Below, piece by piece: positions 18,701 to 26,128 of a stretch of 64,000 nt of DNA. Origin of the DNA: Bacteroidales bacterium (lineage in GTDB: Bacteria > Bacteroidota > Bacteroidia > Bacteroidales > Tenuifilaceae); contig JACJXC010000006.1 of the NCBI GenBank assembly GCA_020636835.1, positions 62,001 to 126,000 of the forward strand, in the 5' to 3' direction. The translations under genes and the position numbers were made by a program. The notes below the pieces were generated by a model. It was given only the letters and a program-made list of their open reading frames with translations. It was not told the origin of the DNA and made no database searches. How positions within the stretch are numbered: the stretch's first letter is position 1; each line of letters opens with the position of its first letter.

Positions 18701-18820
18701 ACAGATTTTAATTAAATCGATTGCCGTTTGTGCTTTTATGGAGTCCTGAGTGTTTCTTTGTATTCTGGATATGTACAATTCGGCTAGTTGGTGTATTTCC
18801 GATGCAATTTTCTCGTTCAT
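15800..18820 (-). CDS. DUF4132 domain protein (MolR/YehI-like)
   Basis: A 1006-residue cytosolic protein. The middle (about 380-700) is built of HEAT-like helical repeats, for example TRKLSAHVLQKYSETIFPIA and DQRITGAIILAELNS. The C-terminal part (about 760-930) fits DUF4132, with LERYMLDERRWNAANWHEFF, LIWGIFD and GIIHPIYLTEDDRTKW. E. coli MolR/YehI carries the same domain and is encoded beside a MoxR ATPase and VWA gene. HEAT repeats point to a scaffold; no catalytic motif is apparent. It begins 32 bp after the MoxR gene and stops 1 bp before the DUF5682 gene. Size and order are undamaged. Confidence 0.88.
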   Translation of the reverse strand: MNEKIASEIHQLAELYISRIQRNTQDSIKAQTAIDLIKICEKAIINEVELDYESLMLLGANQASETISFITYALERHRETPDGENRRSWDTSTPLINQLMRKEISRNKDGLARLVNNIIAEKFTEETDLDRLEFVNYLHNKGFSDKEIVAIVITNTNPYSTFYYHTPSWKDKETTIAETEFTHYVKELMQPKSSFLGIKTRAIEKEFIDSLIFYQNYNKYKIYPWFRFLHKHYPECIKGDYYKYLFYSEYDNYRMINFETLYYLIDVDIETAEPLAIRLINECKPPIQETFSIYLALSKKLKDKYHSIITELGETYYNSEFKELNKTAYYYHHDKDTLNGPFSVAYAQYLLEYSTTQGIKRIGQFVEESAFLHPHFIEFLDNHLKEKCVPYLVKALVKEPVRDNYHSTIFDSLAKYDCHNYLPQIIEFMVVNANNKTRKLSAHVLQKYSETIFPIAANLVVEKTVDQRITGAIILAELNSNEANITLNGAVDKEVNDDTRDIMLEALTEKRFAKPYTMAMVEDMVKTAETRKKLSKWNEKWIDEDKLPGLFWQGGKKKLSQTDIRFLLYRMKRAKGINSDIEAKQMLNLIDRNTSGKFAKAILSAFQDSNSDTKLKYYLTLAGLLGDDDIMHTLNALFKKNIADSRIKMAEYIIGALAMIGSNKALRIVEVISRKFTNKKPTISTAALDALTAAASELNITTDELADRIIPNFEFDGLYKKFDVDGEEYRAFISSDFTLNYLSESNKLRKSAPANTPKELKAEFKEIEKEIRDIVKSQSDRLERYMLDERRWNAANWHEFFFLNPIMFVYATKLIWGIFDKDNTLLDVFYCSEDSSLYNLADDEITLDNDTLVGIIHPIYLTEDDRTKWHDKIYDMNLSTAFPQIERPIFTVNEDEKESNITRRFAGKKVPKGADFVNTFMVKKNWYKSSGDGGSSEFTKWYKNIYKAHPYIEGPVAFYLGDKTPAIVHEVYFGTTNYKEHVKIKDLPPIFYSEIMADIDQLLKTE

Positions 18821-18852
18821 GGAGGTAGGTGTTTGTGTTTTGAATGGTTAAG

Positions 18853-19929
18853 TTAGTTCAACTCTTTACATGCGCGGTATATATCTTTCCACTCCTCTCT
18901 TGTTTTTACAATGTTCTCGAGGTATTCGTTCCACACAACGGTGTCCTGAACAGGATCCTTCACAATTGCACCAATTAATCCCGATGCCAGGTCGTGAGCG
19001 TTCAGTTTTCCGTTTCCAAAATGGGCGGCTAGGGCAAGGCCATTGTTCACCACCGATATTGCTTCGGCTGTGCTAACCGTACTCGATGGCGATTTAATTT
19101 TTGTGCGGCCATCCTCGGTAACCCCATTCCTGAGCTCGCGGAAAATTCGTACAATGCGTTGTATATCGTGTACGGTGGGCGCCGATGCGGGGAGTTCAAG
19201 CGCTTTGAGGTTGCTCTGTACGCGGGTTTGTACAATCCGAACCTCCTCCTCGGTGGTGGCCGGAACCGGGAGTATTACCGTGTTGAACCGTCTTTTAAGT
19301 GCCGATGAGAGTTCGTTTACACCTTTGTCGCGGTTGTTTGCAGTGGCAATTACGTTGAATCCTTTTACTGCTTGAACCTCCATGTTTAGTTCGGGGACAG
19401 GCATGGTTTTTTCCGATAGTACGGTGATTAGCGTGTCCTGAACGTCGGCGGAGATTCGAGTTAACTCTTCAATTCGAACAATCTTCCCATTCTGCATGGC
19501 ATTCATTACCGGCGTGCTAACCATTGCAGCAGCACTGGGGCCTTCGGCTAGCAGCCGGGCATAGTTCCATCCGTATCGTATCGACTCCTCGCTAGTCCCT
19601 GCTGTTCCTTGGATTAGTAATGTTGAATCGCCAGTTATTGCTGCTGCAAGGTGTTCCGATACCCACGATTTTGCGGTGCCGGGGATTCCGTATAGGAGCA
19701 GAGCCCTGTCGGTGGTTAGTGTGGCTACGGCAATCTCCATTAGCCTTTGTTGGCCAATGTACTTGGGTGTTATCTCGAAACCATTGCTGAGTTTGCTTCC
19801 CATTAAGTATTTTACCACGCTGGCGGGCGAAAGTTTCCAGTTGGTGGGTTTTGAGCCAGTATCCTGTTTTTCCAGTTCGTGGAGTTCTTCCTGGAATTGC
19901 TGTTCGGCATGTTCACGTAAAACATTCAT
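18853..19929 (-). CDS. MoxR-type AAA+ ATPase (YehL subfamily-like)
   Basis: A 358-residue AAA+ ATPase, probably a ring-forming chaperone-like motor. Walker A is GIPGTAKS at residues 81-88, with Ala replacing the usual Gly before the Lys. The Walker B region is KIVRIEELTR (about 149-158), where the canonical Asp-Glu is Glu-Glu. Sensor 1 is VIATANNRDKGVNELSSALKRRFN (about 193 on), containing the Arg-finger segment. Such variants are, to my knowledge, normal in the YehL branch. It lies centrally in the operon, 4 bp after the DUF5691 gene. The VWA protein encoded downstream is its likely partner. Expected ATP hydrolysis is inferred from family. Confidence 0.92.
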   Translation of the reverse strand: MNVLREHAEQQFQEELHELEKQDTGSKPTNWKLSPASVVKYLMGSKLSNGFEITPKYIGQQRLMEIAVATLTTDRALLLYGIPGTAKSWVSEHLAAAITGDSTLLIQGTAGTSEESIRYGWNYARLLAEGPSAAAMVSTPVMNAMQNGKIVRIEELTRISADVQDTLITVLSEKTMPVPELNMEVQAVKGFNVIATANNRDKGVNELSSALKRRFNTVILPVPATTEEEVRIVQTRVQSNLKALELPASAPTVHDIQRIVRIFRELRNGVTEDGRTKIKSPSSTVSTAEAISVVNNGLALAAHFGNGKLNAHDLASGLIGAIVKDPVQDTVVWNEYLENIVKTREEWKDIYRACKELN

Positions 19930-19933
19930 GGTG

Positions 19934-21526
19934 TTAGTTGTTTAATGTTGTGATTAATTTGCGGATTTGTAGTATGCTGTTTATGGGTTCGTATAGGTTT
20001 TTGCTCCAGCTGTAGTAAAGGTTGGAGTCCTTTGCCTTCTCGTTTAGCCTTTGCAGTAAGGTGTAGGTTTCGGTATGCAGGTGTTGTGCCATAACGGTGC
20101 CCAGTGCATTTGTGTTTAAGTTCCCTTGGTGTAGGGCTTGTTCAAATACGTTTGCCAGTATGTATTCCGAAAATTCTATGGGCCACGATTCATCCACCCC
20201 GTAGGGGCCATTTAGGAGGATCTCGTAATCGGCAAAGTACTTGCGATCCCTTACATATTTTTCGAACTCCTTGGGCGTGATATGTTTTAATAGGGGGATG
20301 CCTTCGGTTGTTGGAATGCGCACAAGCAATTCAAGGGCTAACTGTTTGTTGTTTCGGGTTGTGGCATTTTGAATGAAGGCGTGCAGTAGTGTTGGCCGTT
20401 TCTTTTCGTTGGTTGAAACGGTGAAGTTTGTACCGTTAAGGAAGCAGTTTAGGAGGTCGGCATGGCTTTGTATTAGTTCGTTTTGCCATGCATTAGCCGG
20501 TATGTATTCGATAAAGAAGGAGAGCCAGGACTGGTTGATGTTTTCGAAGATTGATATGTCGTAATGCTTTGGCTCGAGTCCGTACGCTTGCTCCATGTTT
20601 GCTGCATTCCAGAATTGAGAGTCCTCATCGGAGGGGAGTTGGTACTCCAGCCCTATTTTTGCTGCCCCTAAGCCTAAAAATCCCTTCTTTTTTTCGCCAA
20701 CAAAATATTTTTTTAGTTGATGTACTGTGCGCTGGTGTAATTCTGTTTCCTCCGATGATAAAAGGATTGTTGCTAGTATCTTTCGGCACTCCTTTTCTGT
20801 TTTCTTTTCTTTGGTGTTGAACGAAAATTCGTTTTTGTACAGATTTTCGGCAAACTCCACGATCGATTTGTGTGGTACTGCTTTAAGCATTTCGAGGTAT
20901 CCCCGTTTGTTAACCAGTGATTCCTGATCCCATGCCGATTTTAGCAGATCTATTGCATTTTCGGGGTTGCTGTGGAGCATGTGTGTGAGGTGCTCTTTCC
21001 GGTTAGCGGTGGTTCCCTCGTCCCATGCTTGTGGGGTGATGTTTGTTTGCGTGTACTTAAAATCCGATTGGAATTGAAGCAGCCAGCGTCCTTTGTTTCC
21101 AATTACTTCTACTATTTTCGCCTTGGTTTTATCGGCGAAATTCTGAGCCGTGTTAAAAAGGGGAACAATGCCGTCGGGGGCAATAATCAGTTTCTTTCGG
21201 ATTAGCGAATCGAGCCAGTAATTTAGTAACGATTCCTTAAAATGAAGGTTTGTGCTGTCGATCCTGTTATAAATATCTCTGTAGATAGGCGGAGCAACCT
21301 CTTGTGTTTCCTCAATTATACTCTCGTCAATGCAGCCCTCGGCCCGTTGTGGCTCGCGTCCCGTTTCGGTGTAGTAGTGGCATAGCGCAGAGGCCACAAG
21401 GAGGTTGTGTTCGGGTTCTGTGTCGGTGGGATTGAAATGAGCCTGTACTTCCGATGGGAGGGTTGAGTGGTTCAATGATTTTTTCTCGGTGCCCAAAAGT
21501 GCTACCTCAACAAGATGCTGCCACAT
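19934..21526 (-). CDS. DUF5691 family protein
   Basis: A 530-residue protein, helical throughout, beginning MWQHLVEVALLGTEKK, which fits the family start (HL.AALLGTER). Later segments resemble armadillo/HEAT-like helices, for example LLKSAWDQESLVNKRGYLEML. No enzymatic motif is seen. Members nearly always sit beside a SWIM zinc-finger gene, as here: its start codon follows the SWIM stop by 1 bp. The biological role is unknown. It probably acts as an adaptor in the MoxR-VWA assembly, which is inference from context only. Confidence 0.85.
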   Translation of the reverse strand: MWQHLVEVALLGTEKKSLNHSTLPSEVQAHFNPTDTEPEHNLLVASALCHYYTETGREPQRAEGCIDESIIEETQEVAPPIYRDIYNRIDSTNLHFKESLLNYWLDSLIRKKLIIAPDGIVPLFNTAQNFADKTKAKIVEVIGNKGRWLLQFQSDFKYTQTNITPQAWDEGTTANRKEHLTHMLHSNPENAIDLLKSAWDQESLVNKRGYLEMLKAVPHKSIVEFAENLYKNEFSFNTKEKKTEKECRKILATILLSSEETELHQRTVHQLKKYFVGEKKKGFLGLGAAKIGLEYQLPSDEDSQFWNAANMEQAYGLEPKHYDISIFENINQSWLSFFIEYIPANAWQNELIQSHADLLNCFLNGTNFTVSTNEKKRPTLLHAFIQNATTRNNKQLALELLVRIPTTEGIPLLKHITPKEFEKYVRDRKYFADYEILLNGPYGVDESWPIEFSEYILANVFEQALHQGNLNTNALGTVMAQHLHTETYTLLQRLNEKAKDSNLYYSWSKNLYEPINSILQIRKLITTLNN

Positions 21527-21527
21527 A

Positions 21528-22871
21528 CTATAGTGTTATGTATTGGTTGTTTTCGAATACTCCAAGGGGGTATAGCGTTTCGCTCCGGATTATGCCGGCT
21601 ACCCGCATTTTCCTATTGCCCGATATGGCAAGCCATCGCATGATTTTTTGTAAATCGAATTTGGGCGATACCATAACGTAGTTTAGGTTTTTATCGTAGG
21701 CAATCCATCGATTATTCCTGTTGGTAATTCTTAAATCGTCGATAATGGCTGTTGTTTCCTGTTGCCATGGGTTTTGTTGGAGTTGTGCTGCTTTTTGTTT
21801 GAAAACGTCTGCCCATGTTCCGAGCGATTGGGGTTGCTGTTCCAACTGATTTCCGACACTTCGGGTAGTTTTAATTGCGGCTCTGTGGGGTAGAGCCGAT
21901 GGGAAAAAGACTAGTTCGGCGTTAATTACGCTTCCGGGTATGAGCGGGTTTTCTATGGTGGTGTGTTTGGTCGAAAAGTTTAGTATTAGTGCATAGCGAT
22001 TCGATTGGCATCCCACTAGGTAGTTCCGTTGGGTGGTTATTTCGTCGTCGGTTGTTTCGGTTACTTGTCCGGCAACTAGCCATTGGTCTTTTACCGTTTC
22101 GGATTCGTTATTGGCAATTAGCTCTTTGGCCGATTGGCTCCACCCCACCAAATTCTTGATGGTTATTTGCCATGTGGGCGTTAGGTTCTCGTAGTTTTTG
22201 AATGTTCTTATGAGTAGGTATAGTTTCGAGATGATGGTTAGCGCTTCGTTTTGCCACTCGGTGGGGTTGCTGTAGTCTATGCTTCCCAGCGATTTAACCC
22301 AACCCGCAAGTCCTGGCGCTTTGGCATCAACCATGCGGGCTGCGATTTTCGAAAAGTCCGATGCCGGTTTATTAGGCAGCTCGAGTATTCCGATGCGGAT
22401 TAGATCCTTGAGCCATAGCTCAAGTTCGTCTATTCCTACTTGAACACTCTGGAATCGATCGGTTTGGGTTTTTTCTCTGGCTTTATCGAGTTTTTCTTGC
22501 TTCTCCTCGGTTATTTCTTCCAGTTCGGGTTTGTTGGCCTTTGCCTGGCGTTTATCGATCCAGCTCTTAACCCATTCGGGTTCTTCGCTTTCAATCTTAA
22601 ACTCGTTGGGGTTCGATGCGTATAGTAGCATTAGCCCAATGTTGTGTTTGCAGGGGAATTGGCGCGATGGGCAGTTGCATTTGTAACCCATCGTTACGAT
22701 ATCTATTTGGACTTGGTATGGTGTTTTACTGCTGCCCTGTATTTCGCCCCATATAACCCTGTCGGTTTTTGCCAGTGTAACCCACTTGCTTGCAACGGCT
22801 AATGCTTTGCCTGCTTTGTATGCCGCAGGATTTGGCGATATTGTTTCTACTTGTTGCTCCGTAAAAATCAA
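21528..22871 (-). CDS. SWIM zinc-finger protein (YehQ-like)
   Basis: A 447-residue protein whose SWIM zinc finger has the spacing CxCx(6)CxH: Cys 65, Cys 67, Cys 74 and His 76 in CNCPSRQFPCKH. SWIM fingers bind DNA, RNA or proteins. The rest includes a coiled, charged linker (about 100-145, KANKPELEEITEEKQEKLDK) and a beta-rich C-terminal part. First gene of the operon; transcription probably starts in the 200 bp upstream, where no clear -7/-33 pair stands out. The E. coli counterpart is probably YehQ. How it functions is not known. Confidence 0.88.
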   Translation of the reverse strand: MIFTEQQVETISPNPAAYKAGKALAVASKWVTLAKTDRVIWGEIQGSSKTPYQVQIDIVTMGYKCNCPSRQFPCKHNIGLMLLYASNPNEFKIESEEPEWVKSWIDKRQAKANKPELEEITEEKQEKLDKAREKTQTDRFQSVQVGIDELELWLKDLIRIGILELPNKPASDFSKIAARMVDAKAPGLAGWVKSLGSIDYSNPTEWQNEALTIISKLYLLIRTFKNYENLTPTWQITIKNLVGWSQSAKELIANNESETVKDQWLVAGQVTETTDDEITTQRNYLVGCQSNRYALILNFSTKHTTIENPLIPGSVINAELVFFPSALPHRAAIKTTRSVGNQLEQQPQSLGTWADVFKQKAAQLQQNPWQQETTAIIDDLRITNRNNRWIAYDKNLNYVMVSPKFDLQKIMRWLAISGNRKMRVAGIIRSETLYPLGVFENNQYITL

Positions 22872-23079
22872 TGCGGATAATTTTAAATTAATACTTTTTT
22901 TGATGCAATGTTATAGCTAATTGCTTGCCAAAGTAATGAATAATTTGAAATAATTTTTCTGATTTTATTTTTGTGCTACTCTGTATTTTATCCGTGCTTT
23001 TTGTAATTGTTTGGTTGTGATTGTTTTGTTGTGATTGTTTGTTATAGAATGCCTTTGGCAAGGGGGCTGAATACAAAAA

Positions 23080-23106
23080 GGAAGCCAACGTGTTCGGTTG
23101 GCTTCC
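23080..23106 (-). terminator. Rho-independent terminator of the small Cys-rich gene
   Basis: A perfect 10-bp stem (23080-23089 with 23097-23106, GGAAGCCAAC/GTTGGCTTCC) has a 7-nt loop and is followed on the minus strand by TTTTTG. It sits 66 bp past the stop of the gene at 23172. Confidence 0.8.
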
Positions 23107-23171
23107 CTTTGTGATAAAACAGAGTGTTGGGGTATGATGGGTGGTTTAGGGCATTTTGCGAGAGAATTCCA

Positions 23172-23414
23172 TTACTGGGTCTCCACTTTGCGGTTTGCCT
23201 TTACTCCTGATTCTATATTGCATGTTTTGCAGCAGAAGGGACATCCGCATGATTTCGGAAACGATTTTTGTGCTTCTTTCATCGCTTCGTTGCAGGTCCC
23301 AAATAGTCCAAGGTAGTAGCGCGATGCTTGATCGGGTAAGTGCTTACAACCGCTTCGGTGCATTTCGTACTCTCCGTTGCCGTTTGGCCTTAAATCGATG
23401 TAAAATATATCCAT
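23172..23414 (-). CDS. Small Cys-rich, probably zinc-binding protein
   Basis: An 80-residue protein with an ordered pattern of metal ligands: His 19, Cys 23 and His 25 (EMHRSGCKHLP), Cys 41, then a compact C-terminal knot CGCPFCCKTC (Cys 56, 58, 61, 62, 65). The block YLGLFGTCNEAMKEAQKSFP between them is typical of a small uncharacterised family I have seen widely in Bacteroidota. No signal peptide, so it is probably cytosolic. It has its own terminator and stands alone. The regular Cys spacing and the terminator argue that it is real; the function is unknown. Confidence 0.7.
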   Translation of the reverse strand: MDIFYIDLRPNGNGEYEMHRSGCKHLPDQASRYYLGLFGTCNEAMKEAQKSFPKSCGCPFCCKTCNIESGVKANRKVETQ

Positions 23415-23505
23415 GGCAGTATGTTTTAATGTTTCCTTATTTCATACATAGGAATGGATGGAAAATTGTTACCCTGTTTTTCGGTTTTTTTATCTTTTTT
23501 TAAAA

Positions 23506-23533
23506 AATAAATCCGGGCTATGCCGGATTTATT
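23506..23533 (-). terminator. Terminator of the DUF4349 gene
   Basis: An 11-bp perfect stem (23506-23516 with 23523-23533, AATAAATCCGG/CCGGATTTATT) has a 6-nt loop and is followed on the minus strand by TTTTTT. It begins 12 bp past the stop codon. Confidence 0.8.
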
Positions 23534-23544
23534 GATATTTGGAG

Positions 23545-24486
23545 CTAAATATTATCCTGAACAGGAGGTTGGTTTATTTCTTCTTTCGCCCTTTTCTTTC
23601 CCTTCTTATCCTTCTTTCTTTTTTTATCTGTTTTTTTTGATGATCGCCCTATGGTTTTCCGCCACACAATGTAAACAACTGCTGTTATAACCCATACTGG
23701 CCATATTTTCATAAAGAAAATAAGCACCCAAACAATCCCTTTCCATCCAGCGTGTAGGGCTTCCTTTACTTTTTGCCAGAAACTAGGTAATTCCTCAGGC
23801 GTGTACTTGAACTCAACCTTTTGGTAGAAGTACAGCGATATTGTGCTTAAACTCACTTGATGGTCGATGTACTTCATTCGGCCTTGAGCCGATTCAATTT
23901 CAGCACGAATTTCGCCTAATTTATTTTCGATTTTAAGAATATCTTCAATGTTGTTGGTTCTGCGAAGCAAATCGATGTAAGTTTTCTCAACCTTTAGTTT
24001 GTTTTCCATTCGGGTTTTAACGTCGATATACTCCTCGGTAACATCCTGTGTGTATATGTTTTGATAATCGACTCGTTTTGCGACTGCTGTTAGCGATTCT
24101 AGCAAATTGTTAAAACCTGTTGCAGGAACCTTTATTTCCATGTTATTCCCCAACTGAACATCGGATTGCTGGAAGCCCTCGCTGGTAATATAGGCTTTTG
24201 CTGCAACTATTATGGAGTCGATCTGTTTTTTCGATTTTGCGTAGTCAACCACCTCCATGCTAACATTGGCTGTTTTAATAATTTTGGGGGCAACCTCGCT
24301 AGTTTCATTTCTAAGGCCTGATTTATCGGCTTGGTATGTCTGTCTGGTAGTCACTGGTGCTGCTTCGTAATCGGCAGTAACATCCATTGAAGCAGATCCC
24401 TCTGCTTTGTACGAGTTTTTTTTGCTGTTGCATCCAGTAAGGATGACCATTAGCATAATTGATGTTAGTAGGATTGACTTTTTCAT
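23545..24486 (-). CDS. DUF4349 domain lipoprotein
   Basis: A 313-residue predicted lipoprotein. The signal peptide ends in the lipobox ILTGC (Cys 19). DUF4349 spans about residues 65-275: APKIIKTANVSMEV at the start, GFQQSDVQLGNNMEIKVP, a coiled-coil (about 160-210, ENKLGEIRAEIESAQGRMKY), and a membrane segment near 245-270 (GIVWVLIFFMKIWPVWVITAVVYIVW). A highly basic tail then follows (KKTDKKRKKDKKGKK). This gives lipid anchoring at the N-terminus and a helix near the C-terminus. The function of the family is unknown. A heptamer tandem repeat lies 91-172 bp upstream and could affect its expression. Confidence 0.88.
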   Translation of the reverse strand: MKKSILLTSIMLMVILTGCNSKKNSYKAEGSASMDVTADYEAAPVTTRQTYQADKSGLRNETSEVAPKIIKTANVSMEVVDYAKSKKQIDSIIVAAKAYITSEGFQQSDVQLGNNMEIKVPATGFNNLLESLTAVAKRVDYQNIYTQDVTEEYIDVKTRMENKLKVEKTYIDLLRRTNNIEDILKIENKLGEIRAEIESAQGRMKYIDHQVSLSTISLYFYQKVEFKYTPEELPSFWQKVKEALHAGWKGIVWVLIFFMKIWPVWVITAVVYIVWRKTIGRSSKKTDKKRKKDKKGKKRAKEEINQPPVQDNI

Positions 24487-24576
24487 CTGACAAGTTATGT
24501 TATCGAACCGTTGAACTGATATTCCATTTGGGTATTTCTTTGTTGGTTTTTTTTGATTGTTTTTTTAATGCTTATT

Positions 24577-24658
24577 ATTTTACATTTTACATTTTACATT
24601 TTACATTTTACATTTTACATTTTACATTTTACATTTTACATTTTACATTTTACATTTT
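24577..24658. repeat. Tandem heptamer repeat (ATTTTAC)n
   Basis: Eleven perfect 7-bp ATTTTAC units (24577-24653) plus a partial twelfth. The array begins inside the last codon and stop codon of the S4 gene and lies upstream of the DUF4349 gene. Perfect short arrays of this length gain and lose units readily by slippage. Confidence 0.95.
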
Positions 24659-24868
24659 CTTATTAACCACTTTGATAGTCTCGTCAAATACCTCCACAAT
24701 ATCACCATCTCGAAGTTTTGCCCTCTTTCTCGATTCAACTTGCCCGTTAACTGTAACCTCGCCATTCTCTACCATAGAATGCGCTTCGCCGCCAGAGTTC
24801 GCCATGCGGCATGCCTTTAAAAGTTGGTCTAGCTGAATGTACTCCGATTCAATTTGAAATTCCTGCAT
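24650..24868 (-). CDS. S4-domain RNA-binding protein (YbcJ-like)
   Basis: A small RNA-binding protein made of one S4 domain: YIQLDQLLKACRMANSGGEAHSMVENGEVTVNGQVESRKRAKLRDGD. The SGGEA and VNGxVExRKRxKL parts match the YbcJ/YlmH-like S4 family, which probably binds structured RNA such as rRNA. I chose the second Met (24866-24868; 72 residues), because relatives begin directly with the (M)xEFxI segment; an upstream ATG at 24887-24889 would add seven residues. Neither has a clear ribosome-binding site. The final codon and stop derive from the heptamer array. Confidence 0.8.
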   Translation of the reverse strand: MQEFQIESEYIQLDQLLKACRMANSGGEAHSMVENGEVTVNGQVESRKRAKLRDGDIVEVFDETIKVVNKKM

Positions 24869-25044
24869 ACAATACGTTTTAAAATTCAACCAAATTTAGT
24901 TGATTTTTTGTTCTGTGGATTAGTTGATGATGATTAATTGAGTAACCCCAAAAGCGATCGAAACTTTTTTGGGGTTCTAGCCGCATTTTTGTATTGCAAT
25001 AAAAGTAACTAATTTTAAACGCTTTTATACTGATACTTTTATTT

Positions 25045-26037
25045 ATGGAGAATTTAAACTTTTCGTTGATAGTCCCTGTTTATAACCGCCCCAACGAGAT
25101 CGAGGAGTTGCTGGATAGCCTGTCGAAACAAACCGATAGGAATTTTGAGATTGTTATTGTTGAGGATGGTTCAACCATTACTTGTACCGAGCAAATTGAG
25201 AAGTATAGGTCGGTTTTCGACATTAAATATTTTTTCAAACCCAATACTGGCCCCGGCCAATCGCGTAATTACGGAATGGAGCGCGCCAGTGGCAATTACT
25301 TTATAATACTCGATTCCGATTGTATTATCCCCAGCGGTTACATTGCAACTGTTCGGAAATCGCTTAGCGAGAATTATGTTGACACCTTTGGAGGTCCCGA
25401 CCGTGCCGATAAATCGTTCACAAACCTTCAGCAAGCTGTGGATTACTCCATGACATCGTTTTTTACAACGGGCGGAATTCGTGGCGGCAAAAAGCAGCTG
25501 GATAAGTACTATCCACGCAGTTTCAACATGGGAATATCCAAGGAGGTTTTTCAGAAAACAGGCGGATTTCCTTCGGTGCGTTATGCTGCAAGCAAAGCCG
25601 CAGGTGAGGATATTGAGTTGAGCATCAATATTTACAAACAGGGTTTTAGAATTGGGCTGATTAGCGATGCCTATGTTTACCATAAACGCCGTACCAGCAT
25701 AAAGCAGTTCTTCCGCCAGGTTTACAATTTTGGGTATGCCAGAGTAACGCTGTCGCGCAGGAATAAGGGAACTTTGAAGTTGGTTCATCTTTTGCCATTG
25801 GCCTTTACGCTTGGCTCCGTTGGGTTAATTCTCTGTGCGATATTTATCTCGTGGATGTTTATTTTGCCATTGCTCTTTTTTATGTTCGTTGTAAATGTTG
25901 ATGCAGTAATTCGTAAACGCAGTTTGCTGGTAGGCAAATTATCAATGTTGATAAGTCTTATCCAACTTTATGGTTATGGACTTGGCTTTATGAAAGGAGT
26001 TTGGGATACATTAACTGGGAAAAAGATTGGGAATTAG
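25045..26037 (+). CDS. Family 2 glycosyltransferase with C-terminal membrane helices
   Basis: A 330-residue inverting glycosyltransferase of the GT-A fold, which would transfer a sugar from a nucleotide donor. The nucleotide-binding start is SLIVPVYNRPNEIEELLDSL. VEDGS (about 38-42) and the metal-binding DSD of IILDSDCIIP (about 93) are present, with an acceptor-side segment GEDIELSINIYKQGFRI. Two membrane helices follow at about 245-290. The end is basic. It stands before queG with a 91-bp gap. The acceptor cannot be told from sequence; surface polysaccharide or lipid glycosylation is likely. Confidence 0.9.
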   Translation: MENLNFSLIVPVYNRPNEIEELLDSLSKQTDRNFEIVIVEDGSTITCTEQIEKYRSVFDIKYFFKPNTGPGQSRNYGMERASGNYFIILDSDCIIPSGYIATVRKSLSENYVDTFGGPDRADKSFTNLQQAVDYSMTSFFTTGGIRGGKKQLDKYYPRSFNMGISKEVFQKTGGFPSVRYAASKAAGEDIELSINIYKQGFRIGLISDAYVYHKRRTSIKQFFRQVYNFGYARVTLSRRNKGTLKLVHLLPLAFTLGSVGLILCAIFISWMFILPLLFFMFVVNVDAVIRKRSLLVGKLSMLISLIQLYGYGLGFMKGVWDTLTGKKIGN

Positions 26038-26128
26038 TTTGTTAATGTAAAAGAATTAGCATAACTAAAAAAATCTATAGCCTCTAAATTAACTCAATAA
26101 CCTAATTTCTAATTAACTTAAAGACAGA

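Noticed and set aside
22888..23088. 66-codon minus-strand ORF upstream of the SWIM gene
   Set aside because: Rich in Asn, Gln, Lys and Thr from AT-rich repeats and overlaps the terminator of the Cys-rich gene.
24887..24889. Upstream ATG for the S4 gene
   Set aside because: It would add seven residues not seen in relatives; kept as an alternative only.
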